Positions 1 through 6,195 of a stretch of 14,232 bases of DNA are shown piece after piece. Both the position numbers and the translations under genes were made by a program. The notes beneath the pieces were generated by a model. The model was given only the letters and a program-made list of their open reading frames with translations. It was not told the DNA's origin and did no database searches. The stretch's first letter is position 1. The number at the start of each line of letters is the position of its first letter. The DNA lies in NCBI GenBank assembly GCA_021826655.1, contig JAKAZC010000036.1:1-14232 (forward strand). The letters run 5' to 3'. The DNA is from Actinomycetes bacterium. GTDB taxonomy: Bacteria > Actinomycetota > Acidimicrobiia > Acidimicrobiales > RAAP-2.

Positions 1-1119
1 GGCCACGTAGACGCCCCGGGGCGTCTGGGCCACGATCTCCTCGGCGTCGGCGTCGCCCGGCAGCAGGAAGGTGTTGGTCATCCGGACCATCGGCAGATCC
101 CGGTACGACTGCCGGCGGCCGTTGCCGGACGACACCCGCCCCTCCTTTCGGGCCCGCAGGTAGTCCCACAGGTAGTCGGTGAGCACACCGTCCTCGATCA
201 GCACGTTGCGCTGGGCCGGCCGGCCCTCGTCGTCCACGCCGTACGTGCCCCACTCCGAGCCGACCGTGCCGTCGTCGACCAGGGTCACCAGCGGGCTGGC
301 CACCTGCTGGCCCACCTTGCCGGCGTAGACGGAGGCGGCCTTGACGACGTGGTCCGCTTCGAGCCCGTGGCCGCACGCCTCGTGGAACAGGATGCCGCCG
401 CTCCCGCCGGCCAGCACCACCGGGAGCTCGCCCGACGGGGCCGGACGGGCCGACAGCTTGGCCAGCGCCTGGGACGCCGCGGTGCGGGCCAACTCCTCCA
501 CCGAGATCTCGTCGAACAGCTCGAAGCCGAGGGTGCGGGCCGCCGTCTCGTACCCGGTCTGCATGCCGGTGTCGCCCAGGGCGACGCACGATACCGTGAA
601 CCGGGTCCGGGCCTGCTCGTCCCCGGCGAGGAGCCCGTCGGAATTGGCGATCAGCACGCGACGGGTCGAGGTGCCGAATCCCGCCTGGACCTGGGAGATC
701 CCCGCACCCGACGCCCGCGCCGCCTCGTCGGCCCGCTCGAGCAGTTCCAGGGCATCCGCCTTGGACCCGGCCCTCGGCGCCGGCCGTTCGCCACCCGACG
801 ACCTGGCCGCACCCGCCTGCGGCCCCACGGCCACGGTCCGGGATCCCCCTCCGCCGCCACGGGCCACGGCCGAGGCCGCCTCGGCCGCCCGGAGCAGGCC
901 GTCCATGCTCAGGTCGGCGGTGTGGGCGAATCCGGTGGTCTCGCCGGACACCACCCGGATGCCCGCCCCGCGCTCTCGCCCCGAAGCCAGTTCCTCCACC
1001 CGCTTGTCGTCGAGCAGGGCGGAGGAGTTCGACCGGTCCTCGGCGAACACCTCGGCGAAGTCGCCGCCGTTGCGCAGCGCCTCCGACAGCACCCGCTCCA
1101 GCACGGGGGTTTCGATCAC
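1..1119 (-). CDS. tldD: TldD-family metallopeptidase (partial, C-terminus off the left edge)
   Basis: Reading the minus strand from 1119 gives 373 codons with no stop, running off the window at position 1. The N-terminal part (LERVLSEALRNGGDFAEVF, then DDKRVEELASGRERGAGIRV) is the typical TldD/PmbA opening. The zinc motif HEACGHGLE lies at about residues 246-254 (H246, E247, H251; bases 384 downward), which assigns it to the catalytic TldD rather than the TldE/PmbA subunit. In the family, TldD pairs with TldE as a heterodimeric cytosolic protease that degrades unfolded peptides and matures some peptide natural products and toxin systems. The start is GTG at 1119-1117, chosen because GAGGAGG (1131-1125) sits 5 nt upstream; the frame stays open further upstream but has no better start. 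About 100 C-terminal residues are missing. A tldE partner may follow beyond the edge. Confidence 0.95.
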   Translation of the reverse strand, partial: MIETPVLERVLSEALRNGGDFAEVFAEDRSNSSALLDDKRVEELASGRERGAGIRVVSGETTGFAHTADLSMDGLLRAAEAASAVARGGGGGSRTVAVGPQAGAARSSGGERPAPRAGSKADALELLERADEAARASGAGISQVQAGFGTSTRRVLIANSDGLLAGDEQARTRFTVSCVALGDTGMQTGYETAARTLGFELFDEISVEELARTAASQALAKLSARPAPSGELPVVLAGGSGGILFHEACGHGLEADHVVKAASVYAGKVGQQVASPLVTLVDDGTVGSEWGTYGVDDEGRPAQRNVLIEDGVLTDYLWDYLRARKEGRVSSGNGRRQSYRDLPMVRMTNTFLLPGDADAEEIVAQTPRGVYVA

Positions 1120-1124
1120 GACGG

Positions 1125-1131
1125 CCTCCTC
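1125..1131 (-). promoter_or_regulatory. Ribosome binding site of tldD
   Basis: GAGGAGG on the minus strand ends 5 nt before the GTG at 1119. It decides the start of the tldD frame, which is otherwise open further upstream into the divergent intergenic region. Confidence 0.7.
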
Positions 1132-1175
1132 GTTCGACTGCCGGCGCCCGTTGGCCGACGTCGGTTTCCGTCGCG

Positions 1176-1181
1176 TATCGT
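1176..1181 (+). promoter_or_regulatory. -10 box giving a probable leaderless transcript of the thioesterase
   Basis: TATCGT fits the actinobacterial -10 consensus TANNNT and ends 6 nt before the GTG at 1188, so the predicted first base of the mRNA is the start codon itself. No Shine-Dalgarno sequence is visible upstream of 1188. No convincing -35 element is seen. Confidence 0.45.
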
Positions 1182-1187
1182 ACCGGC

Positions 1188-1565
1188 GTGGCTCCCCGCA
1201 CCGGTCTGTCCGCCCGCATCGAGCTCGAGGTGTCCGCTACGGACACCGCCGAGGCCTTCGGGTCGGGCTCGGTGCCGGTGCTCGCCACGCCCCGGCTCGT
1301 CGCCCTGTGCGAGGAGGCCAGCTGCCTCGCCGTCGAGGGCCACCTGCCCGGGGGCGCGACCTCGGTGGCCAAACGACTCCAGTTCGACCACCTGGTCCCG
1401 GTGGGCGTCGGCGGCACCGTCTGGGCCGAGGCGACGCTCGACCGTATCGAGGGACGCCGACTGGTCTTCACGCTGTCGGTCTCCGAGGGTGGTGGACTCG
1501 TCGCCGCCGGCAAGCTGGTGCGGGTCGTCGTGGACCGTGACACCTTCCTGGCGAACGTCCGCTGA
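1188..1565 (+). CDS. FlK-like hotdog-fold acyl-CoA thioesterase
   Basis: This 125-residue protein matches the thioesterase family typified by fluoroacetyl-CoA thioesterase FlK (short single hotdog domain). Visible landmarks are VPVLATPRLVALCEEA, DHLVPVGVG and EGRRLVFTLSVSEG. Thr34, Glu42 and His68 have the same spacing (8 and 34 residues) as the FlK catalytic residues Thr42, Glu50 and His76 as I remember them. The gating phenylalanines of FlK would fall on small residues here (about G25 and S28, assuming no gap), so fluoroacetyl specificity is unlikely. Hydrolysis of some acyl-CoA in the cytosol is the inferred role; the substrate is unknown. It is divergent from tldD with a 68-nt gap and precedes dxs by 113 nt, with a hairpin between, so it is probably monocistronic. 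GTG start, apparently leaderless. Confidence 0.85.
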   Translation: MAPRTGLSARIELEVSATDTAEAFGSGSVPVLATPRLVALCEEASCLAVEGHLPGGATSVAKRLQFDHLVPVGVGGTVWAEATLDRIEGRRLVFTLSVSEGGGLVAAGKLVRVVVDRDTFLANVR

Positions 1566-1566
1566 G

Positions 1567-1599
1567 CACGGGCACCGGGCACGGGCACCGGGCACGGGC
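1567..1599. repeat. 13-bp tandem repeat between the thioesterase gene and dxs
   Basis: The unit CACGGGCACCGGG occurs at 1567-1579 and 1580-1592, followed by a 7-base partial copy at 1593-1599. It begins right after the stop codon of the thioesterase gene. No function is apparent; slippage in a GC-rich spacer is the simplest reading. Confidence 0.8.
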
Positions 1600-1602
1600 G
1601 GC

Positions 1603-1617
1603 GGGTGCCGGGCACCC
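1603..1617 (+). terminator. GC-rich hairpin after the thioesterase gene
   Basis: GGGTGC (1603-1608) pairs with GCACCC (1612-1617) around a 3-nt loop, 37 nt past the stop at 1565 and before dxs. There is no U tract, so intrinsic termination is uncertain. Confidence 0.35.
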
Positions 1618-1678
1618 CAGGTGGAACCGTGCCGATGGACGCGCGCTGGTAGCCTGACGCCGAAGGCACCCCGCTGAC

Positions 1679-3712
1679 ATGATCCTCGAACACATCGACA
1701 GCCCCGCCGACCTCCGGGCCCTGACCCCCGACGAGCTGGACGTCCTGTCCCGCGAGATCCGCGAGTTCATCGTCGATGCCGTGACCCACACCGGAGGGCA
1801 CCTCGGATCCAATCTGGGTGTGGTCGAGCTGACCCTCGCGCTGCACAGGACCTTCGACTCGCCCCGCGACCTGCTGCTGTGGGACACCGGCCACCAGGCC
1901 TACGTGCACAAGCTGGTGACCGGACGTCGCGACCAGTTCTCGCACCTGCGACAGGAGGACGGCCTCTCCGGGTACCCCAGCCGCACCGAGTCGGAGCACG
2001 ACTGGATCGAGAACAGCCATGCGTCGACCGTCCTCAGCTATGCCCACGGCATGGCTTCCGCCCTGGAGTTGCAGGGCAGTGAGCGAAGGGTGGTGGCCGT
2101 GGTGGGCGACGGCGCCCTCACCGGTGGCATGGCCTACGAGGCCCTCAACAATCTGGGGCACTCCGGCAAACGGGTGCTCATCGTCCTCAACGACAACGGC
2201 CGCTCCTACGCCCCGACGGTGTCCCAGCTGTCGCTCAGCCTCACCCACCTTCGACTCAGCCCCGCGTACGTGCAGGCCCGACAGCGACTGCGCACACTGC
2301 TGCGCGAGCTGCCGGGCGTCGGCGAGCTCGCCTATTCGGGCATCCACGGCCTCACCAGTGCTCTGCGCGAGGTGGTCACCCCCCACACGTTCTTCGAGGC
2401 GCTGGGAATCCGCTACGTCGGCCCGATCGACGGTCACGACATCGGGGGTCTCGAACAGGCGCTGGCGAACGCAACCGAATGGCCGGGGCCGATCGTGGTG
2501 CACGTCCTGACCCAGAAGGGACGGGGATACGCACCGGCCGAGGAGGATGACGTCCAGCGTCTCCACGACGTCAAGGTCAAGTCGACCGGCCCCGACGCCC
2601 CGGGGCTGGACGGGCCCGATGACCCGGCGCCGGCCGCTCCGCGACCGCTGCAGAACGCCTCGCTCTCGGTCGGGGGGGCGGACCTCGCCCCGGACCTCCC
2701 GGCCACCACCTACACCCACGCCTTCACCCGGGCGCTGCTCATCCACGCGGAGGCCGATCCCCGCATCGTCGCCATCACCGCGGCGATGCCCGGCCCCACC
2801 GGACTGCTCCCCTTCCAGGCCCGGTTCCCCGAGCGGTTCGTCGACGTGGGGATCGCCGAACAGCACGCGTTGACGGCGGCGGCCGGCATGGCCATGACCG
2901 GGCTCCGACCGGTCGTGGCCGTCTACTCCACCTTCTTCTCACGCGCCTTCGACCAGGCCAACCTCGATATCGGCCTCCACAAGGTCCCGGTGGTCCTGGT
3001 GCTCGACCGGGCCGGCGTCACCGGTGACGACGGCCCGAGCCATCACGGTGTGCTCGACCTGGCGTTGTGCCTGTCGATCCCGGGGATGACCGTGTTCGCG
3101 CCCTCGTCCGCCCCCGAGGTCGAGGCCATGCTCGCCACCGCCCTCACCCTCGACGGGCCATCGGTCATCCGGTTCCCGAAGACGCCGGCACCGTCGGTCG
3201 CCGCGGGTTCGGTGGGCACCGGGCTCGAGGCACGTCGGGTCCGCGAAGGCGACGGCTCGGTCTGCATCCTGGCCGTCGGCAAGATGCTCGGATCGGCCGA
3301 GGCCGCCACCCGCCGCCTCTCCGACGAGGGCATCGACGTGACCGTCTGGGATCCGCGGGTGGTGTCCCACCCCGACGGGGCCATGCTGGCCGATGCCGGG
3401 CGCCATGCGGTCGTCATCACCGTCGAGGACGGGGTCCGCCAGGGCGGGGCGGGGATGTACCTGGGCGATTCCCTCCGCGACTCGCTCCCACTGGGGGCCT
3501 GCCCCCCGGTCATCTCGCGGGGGATACCCCGCAGCTTCCTCGCCCAGGGGCGTCCGGAGCGGATCCTGGCGCGCCTCGGCCTGGACGAGGACGGCCTGGT
3601 CCGGACCGTGCGCGACGGCCTGGCGGAACTGCAGCACCCCTCCGAGCTGCGCAGCCCGTCACGGCGGGCGCTGCCCCGCTCCGGTGACCTCGCCGGTGAC
3701 GTGCCCGACTGA
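1679..3712 (+). CDS. dxs: 1-deoxy-D-xylulose-5-phosphate synthase
   Basis: At 677 residues this is a full-length DXS, the thiamine-diphosphate enzyme that condenses pyruvate with glyceraldehyde 3-phosphate to start the MEP pathway to isoprenoid precursors. The ThDP/Mg motif GDGALTGG begins at about residue 143 and closes with NDN at about 171-173. The pyrimidine-binding domain carries the catalytic Glu394 in GIAEQHAL. DRAGVTGDDGPSHHG (about 443-457) is the family's substrate-binding stretch, and a C-terminal transketolase domain follows. ENSHAST near residue 111 is the form I associate with actinobacterial DXS, in place of GHSSTS in proteobacteria. The linker at about 302-345 is rich in Pro and Asp. 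The ATG at 1679 has only a weak upstream GAAGG (1662-1666). No other MEP gene is adjacent. Confidence 0.96.
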   Translation: MILEHIDSPADLRALTPDELDVLSREIREFIVDAVTHTGGHLGSNLGVVELTLALHRTFDSPRDLLLWDTGHQAYVHKLVTGRRDQFSHLRQEDGLSGYPSRTESEHDWIENSHASTVLSYAHGMASALELQGSERRVVAVVGDGALTGGMAYEALNNLGHSGKRVLIVLNDNGRSYAPTVSQLSLSLTHLRLSPAYVQARQRLRTLLRELPGVGELAYSGIHGLTSALREVVTPHTFFEALGIRYVGPIDGHDIGGLEQALANATEWPGPIVVHVLTQKGRGYAPAEEDDVQRLHDVKVKSTGPDAPGLDGPDDPAPAAPRPLQNASLSVGGADLAPDLPATTYTHAFTRALLIHAEADPRIVAITAAMPGPTGLLPFQARFPERFVDVGIAEQHALTAAAGMAMTGLRPVVAVYSTFFSRAFDQANLDIGLHKVPVVLVLDRAGVTGDDGPSHHGVLDLALCLSIPGMTVFAPSSAPEVEAMLATALTLDGPSVIRFPKTPAPSVAAGSVGTGLEARRVREGDGSVCILAVGKMLGSAEAATRRLSDEGIDVTVWDPRVVSHPDGAMLADAGRHAVVITVEDGVRQGGAGMYLGDSLRDSLPLGACPPVISRGIPRSFLAQGRPERILARLGLDEDGLVRTVRDGLAELQHPSELRSPSRRALPRSGDLAGDVPD

Positions 3713-3735
3713 CTCCCGTCCCGCGACACGTCCGA

Positions 3736-3762
3736 CCGACCCCGACGGGTGCCCCGGGTCGG
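3736..3762 (+). terminator. Hairpin downstream of dxs
   Basis: CCGACCC (3736-3742) pairs with GGGTCGG (3756-3762), a 7-bp perfect stem around a 13-nt loop, 24 nt past the dxs stop. No U tract follows. It separates dxs from the next promoter and is plausible as a terminator. Confidence 0.4.
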
Positions 3763-3780
3763 ATCACCCGTCGTCCGAAC

Positions 3781-3794
3781 AGAAACCTGTTCTA
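3781..3794. promoter_or_regulatory. KstR-like operator upstream of the FadD19-like gene
   Basis: AGAAACCTGTTCTA matches the KstR palindrome TNNAACNNGTTNNA at 7 of 8 defined positions; only the first T is replaced, by A. It also lies within a perfect inverted repeat, GAACAG-AAAC-CTGTTC (3777-3792). It ends on the -10 box and 11 nt before the ATG at 3806, so a bound TetR repressor would block RNA polymerase. The consensus is from knowledge of mycobacterial KstR; binding here is inferred. Confidence 0.5.
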
Positions 3795-3798
3795 CTAT
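3793..3798 (+). promoter_or_regulatory. -10 box of the FadD19-like gene, probable leaderless start
   Basis: TACTAT (TANNNT) ends 7 nt before the ATG at 3806, which puts the expected transcription start on the start codon. The spacer CTGGGCG has no ribosome binding site. The box overlaps the last two bases of the KstR-like operator. Confidence 0.5.
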
Positions 3799-3805
3799 CT
3801 GGGCG

Positions 3806-5452
3806 ATGACTACCTTCAACCTCGCAGACATGTTCGAGGCCGCCGTCGACGCGTACGGCGACCGGGAGTACCTGGTGGCCGCCCACGAGCGCCGCACCTA
3901 CGCCGAAATGGAGGCCCGGGCCAACCGCCTGGCCCACTTCCTGGCCTCGCACGGTGTCGGCCCCGGCGACCACGTAGGGATCTACGCCCTCAACAGCGTC
4001 GAATGGGTGGAGACGGCCTGGGCCGTCTTCAAACTCCGTGCGGTCTGGATCAACATCAATTACCGCTACGTGAAAGAGGAGCTCCGCTACCTCTTCACCA
4101 ACGCCGACCTGGTGGCACTGGTACACCAGGCCGAGTTCACCCCCCAGGTGGCCGAGCTGCTCCCCGATCTCCCGGACCTGAAGCTGGTCGTCGGCATCGA
4201 CGACGGGTCCGGTCTGCCGCTGGGCGACGGCACGGTCGGCTACGAGGAGGCTCTGGCCGGGGGCTCCCCCGAGCGCGACTTCGGCCCGCGCTCCGGCGAC
4301 GACCACTACGTCCTGTACACCGGCGGCACCACCGGGATGCCCAAGGGTGTGGTCTGGAGGCACGAGGACGTCTTCTACGCGCTCGGCGGCGGCGTGGACC
4401 CGACGACCAACACCCGGGTGCGCGAGCCGTCGGAGATGGTGGAGAAGGGCCGGGGCGGCCAGCTGACACTGCTCCCCATCGCCCCCCTCATGCACGGTGC
4501 CACCCAGTGGTGCGTCATGGGCCAGAGTTTCGTGGGCAACCGCACGATCCTGGTACCGAAGTTCGACCCGCACAGCGTGTGGCGCCTGATCGAGTCGGAG
4601 AAGGCCAACTCGCTGATGATCACCGGCGACGCCATGGGTAAACCGCTGGTCGAGGCGCTCGACGAGCCGGGTGTCGACTACGACCTCTCGTCGCTTCTGG
4701 CCGTGACGTCGTCGGCCGCCCTGTTCAGCGCACCGGTGAAGGACGAGTTCTTCCGCCACCTGCCGGACATCGTGATCGTCGATGCCATCGGCTCCTCCGA
4801 GTCGGGCAACAACGGCATGGCGACCATGACCAAGGGCGGCACGGCCATGAAGAGCGGGCCGACGGTGCGCGTCCTGGGCGATACCGTCGTCTTCGACGAG
4901 GACCTGCGGCCGGTCGTGCCGGGATCGGGAACCATCGGGAAGATCGCCCGATCCGGGGACATCCCGGTCGGCTACTACAACGACCCGGTCAAGACCGCCG
5001 AGGTCTTCATCCACGTGGACGGGGTCCGCTACGTGATGCCGGGCGACTTCGCCACGATCGAGGACGACGGCACCATCACCCTGCTCGGGCGGGGCTCGGT
5101 CTCCATCAACTCGGGCGGCGAGAAGATCTTCCCCGAGGAGGTCGAGTCCGCCGTGCGGTCCCATCCCGACGTGCTCGACGCCATCGTGGTCGGCGCGCCC
5201 GACGAGCGGTGGGGGCAGCGGGTCGCCGCCATCATCCAGCCCCGGGGTGAGCGGGTCCCCACGCTCGACGACATCCAGGTGTACTGCCGGGACCGCATCG
5301 CCGGCTACAAGGTGCCCCGCCAGCTCCACGTCGTCGACACGATCGAACGCTCACCCAGCGGCAAGCCCGACTACCGGTGGGCGTCGGGGATCGCGTCCGA
5401 GGCCCCCGAGGAGTCCGACAGCGGGGGCGACCGCACCGCCTCGGGCGCCTGA
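3806..5452 (+). CDS. FadD-family acyl-CoA synthetase, FadD19-like
   Basis: This is a 548-residue ANL-superfamily ligase that would adenylate a carboxylic acid and transfer it to CoA. Motifs in order: YTGGTTGMPKGVVWRHEDVF at 171-190 (P-loop A3), GSSESG at 329-334 (A5), GD at 413-414 (A7 aspartate), GRGSVSINSGGEKIFPEEVE (hinge A8) and the catalytic lysine K520 in SPSGKPDYRW (A10). The WRHEDVF extension of A3 recalls actinobacterial FadD19-type enzymes, which activate steroid side-chain acids; the true substrate is not visible. A GTG at 3749 would add 19 residues, but the ATG at 3806 was chosen because the family N-terminus (FNLADMFEAAVDAYGDREYL) starts there and the -10 box lies between. The stop is 9 nt before the isochorismatase-like gene, indicating one operon. 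The tail after residue 530 is acidic and low-complexity. Confidence 0.9.
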   Translation: MTTFNLADMFEAAVDAYGDREYLVAAHERRTYAEMEARANRLAHFLASHGVGPGDHVGIYALNSVEWVETAWAVFKLRAVWININYRYVKEELRYLFTNADLVALVHQAEFTPQVAELLPDLPDLKLVVGIDDGSGLPLGDGTVGYEEALAGGSPERDFGPRSGDDHYVLYTGGTTGMPKGVVWRHEDVFYALGGGVDPTTNTRVREPSEMVEKGRGGQLTLLPIAPLMHGATQWCVMGQSFVGNRTILVPKFDPHSVWRLIESEKANSLMITGDAMGKPLVEALDEPGVDYDLSSLLAVTSSAALFSAPVKDEFFRHLPDIVIVDAIGSSESGNNGMATMTKGGTAMKSGPTVRVLGDTVVFDEDLRPVVPGSGTIGKIARSGDIPVGYYNDPVKTAEVFIHVDGVRYVMPGDFATIEDDGTITLLGRGSVSINSGGEKIFPEEVESAVRSHPDVLDAIVVGAPDERWGQRVAAIIQPRGERVPTLDDIQVYCRDRIAGYKVPRQLHVVDTIERSPSGKPDYRWASGIASEAPEESDSGGDRTASGA

Positions 5453-5461
5453 GTCGGTTCC

Positions 5462-6103
5462 GTGCCGGTCGACCTCGCCGCTCTGGCCGCTCCGGGAAGC
5501 TGCGCCGTGCTCACCATGGAGATCCAGCGCGGCGTGGTCGGTGACCTGAGCTCGTTCCCCCAACTGGCCGACGCCGCCACCCGGGTGGGTGTCGTTCCCA
5601 ACACGGCCCGCCTGCTCAGTGCCGCCCGTGGGTTGGGGATACCGGTCGTCCACTGCACCGCCGAGTTCCGCGCCGACCGCAAGGGTTCGACGGTGAACTG
5701 CCAGCTCATCGCCGCCATGGTCCGCAACCCGGACCACCTCCTCGCCGGCACCCCACCGGCGGAGCTCATCCACGAGCTCGGACCCGAGGCCTCCGACCTG
5801 GTCTGCACCCGACTCCACGGGGTCTCCCCGTTCTCGGGCACCTCCCTCGACATCTGGCTCCGCAGTCTCGGCGTGGAGACCGTGGTCGCCACCGGGGTGT
5901 CGGTCAACCTGGGCGTGCTCGGCCTGGCCGTCGAGGCGTGCAACCTGGGCTACCAGGTCGTCGTCCCTCGCGACGCGGTCGCCGGGCTCCCCGATGCGTA
6001 CGCGGATGCCGTACTCGACAACACGTTCCCGCTCATCGCCACCCTGACGACGACTGACTCCCTGCTCGACGCGTGGGGGGCGGCCCGGACCACGGACTCC
6101 TGA
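5462..6103 (+). CDS. Isochorismatase-fold protein lacking the usual catalytic triad
   Basis: The 213 residues follow the isochorismatase/cysteine-hydrolase fold: VLTMEIQRGVV near the N-terminus, VNCQLIAAMVRNP in the middle, and PFSGTSLDIWLRSLGVETVVATG followed by VSVNLGVLGLAVEA. In active members the first motif carries Asp, the segment before F-x-GT carries Lys, and TGVxTxxCV carries the nucleophilic Cys. Here the Asp position is Glu20, no Lys is present near residues 114-122 (RLHGVS instead), and the Cys position is Gly151. I recall similar Cys-less relatives in other actinobacteria, so this is likely a conserved subfamily rather than recent decay. Function is unknown. It starts with GTG 9 nt after the FadD19-like gene without a good ribosome binding site, so it is probably co-transcribed and translationally coupled. 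The stop lies inside a 14-bp tandem repeat. Confidence 0.85.
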   Translation: MPVDLAALAAPGSCAVLTMEIQRGVVGDLSSFPQLADAATRVGVVPNTARLLSAARGLGIPVVHCTAEFRADRKGSTVNCQLIAAMVRNPDHLLAGTPPAELIHELGPEASDLVCTRLHGVSPFSGTSLDIWLRSLGVETVVATGVSVNLGVLGLAVEACNLGYQVVVPRDAVAGLPDAYADAVLDNTFPLIATLTTTDSLLDAWGAARTTDS

Positions 6104-6148
6104 CGGCGGACTCCTGACGGCGGACTCCTGACGGCGGACTCCTGACGG
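6093..6148. repeat. Four perfect 14-bp tandem repeats spanning the stop codon
   Basis: The unit CGGACTCCTGACGG is repeated without mismatch at 6093-6106, 6107-6120, 6121-6134 and 6135-6148. The first copy includes the TGA stop (6101-6103) of the isochorismatase-like gene, so later copies lie in the convergent spacer and changes in copy number would not alter the protein. Perfect identity suggests recent expansion. Confidence 0.95.
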
Positions 6149-6158
6149 CGGTCCGCGC

Positions 6159-6174
6159 CATCGGGCCCCCGATG
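6159..6174. terminator. Bidirectional hairpin between convergent genes
   Basis: CATCGG (6159-6164) pairs with CCGATG (6169-6174) around GCCC; a seventh G-C pair is possible. The palindrome lies between the stop at 6103 and the convergent stop at 6196, so it could serve both transcripts. There is no U tract on either strand. Confidence 0.45.
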
Positions 6175-6195
6175 TGCGGCCGTACGACCCGACGG

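Noticed and set aside
1621..1655. ECF-type promoter (GGAAC near 1624) or TAGCCT -10 box upstream of dxs
   Set aside because: Neither has a matching partner element at the right distance, and similar strings are expected by chance in this composition.
341..1677. Two long plus-strand open frames over the tldD region
   Set aside because: They are antisense to tldD, consist of Arg/Pro/Gly-rich sequence without motifs, and overlap the thioesterase gene in the wrong frame.
3749..3805. Longer N-terminus of the FadD19-like protein from GTG 3749
   Set aside because: The extra codons cross the operator and -10 box and do not resemble the family N-terminus.
3764..5329. A 521-codon minus-strand open frame opposite the FadD19-like gene
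   Set aside because: It is a mirror of a well-conserved ligase gene in GC-rich DNA (His/Asp/Val/Gly-rich, no motif). The plus-strand frame has all AMP-binding motifs.
6093..6148. CRISPR array or phage attachment site
   Set aside because: The repeats are 14 bp with no spacers between them, and no cas, integrase or tRNA gene is nearby.
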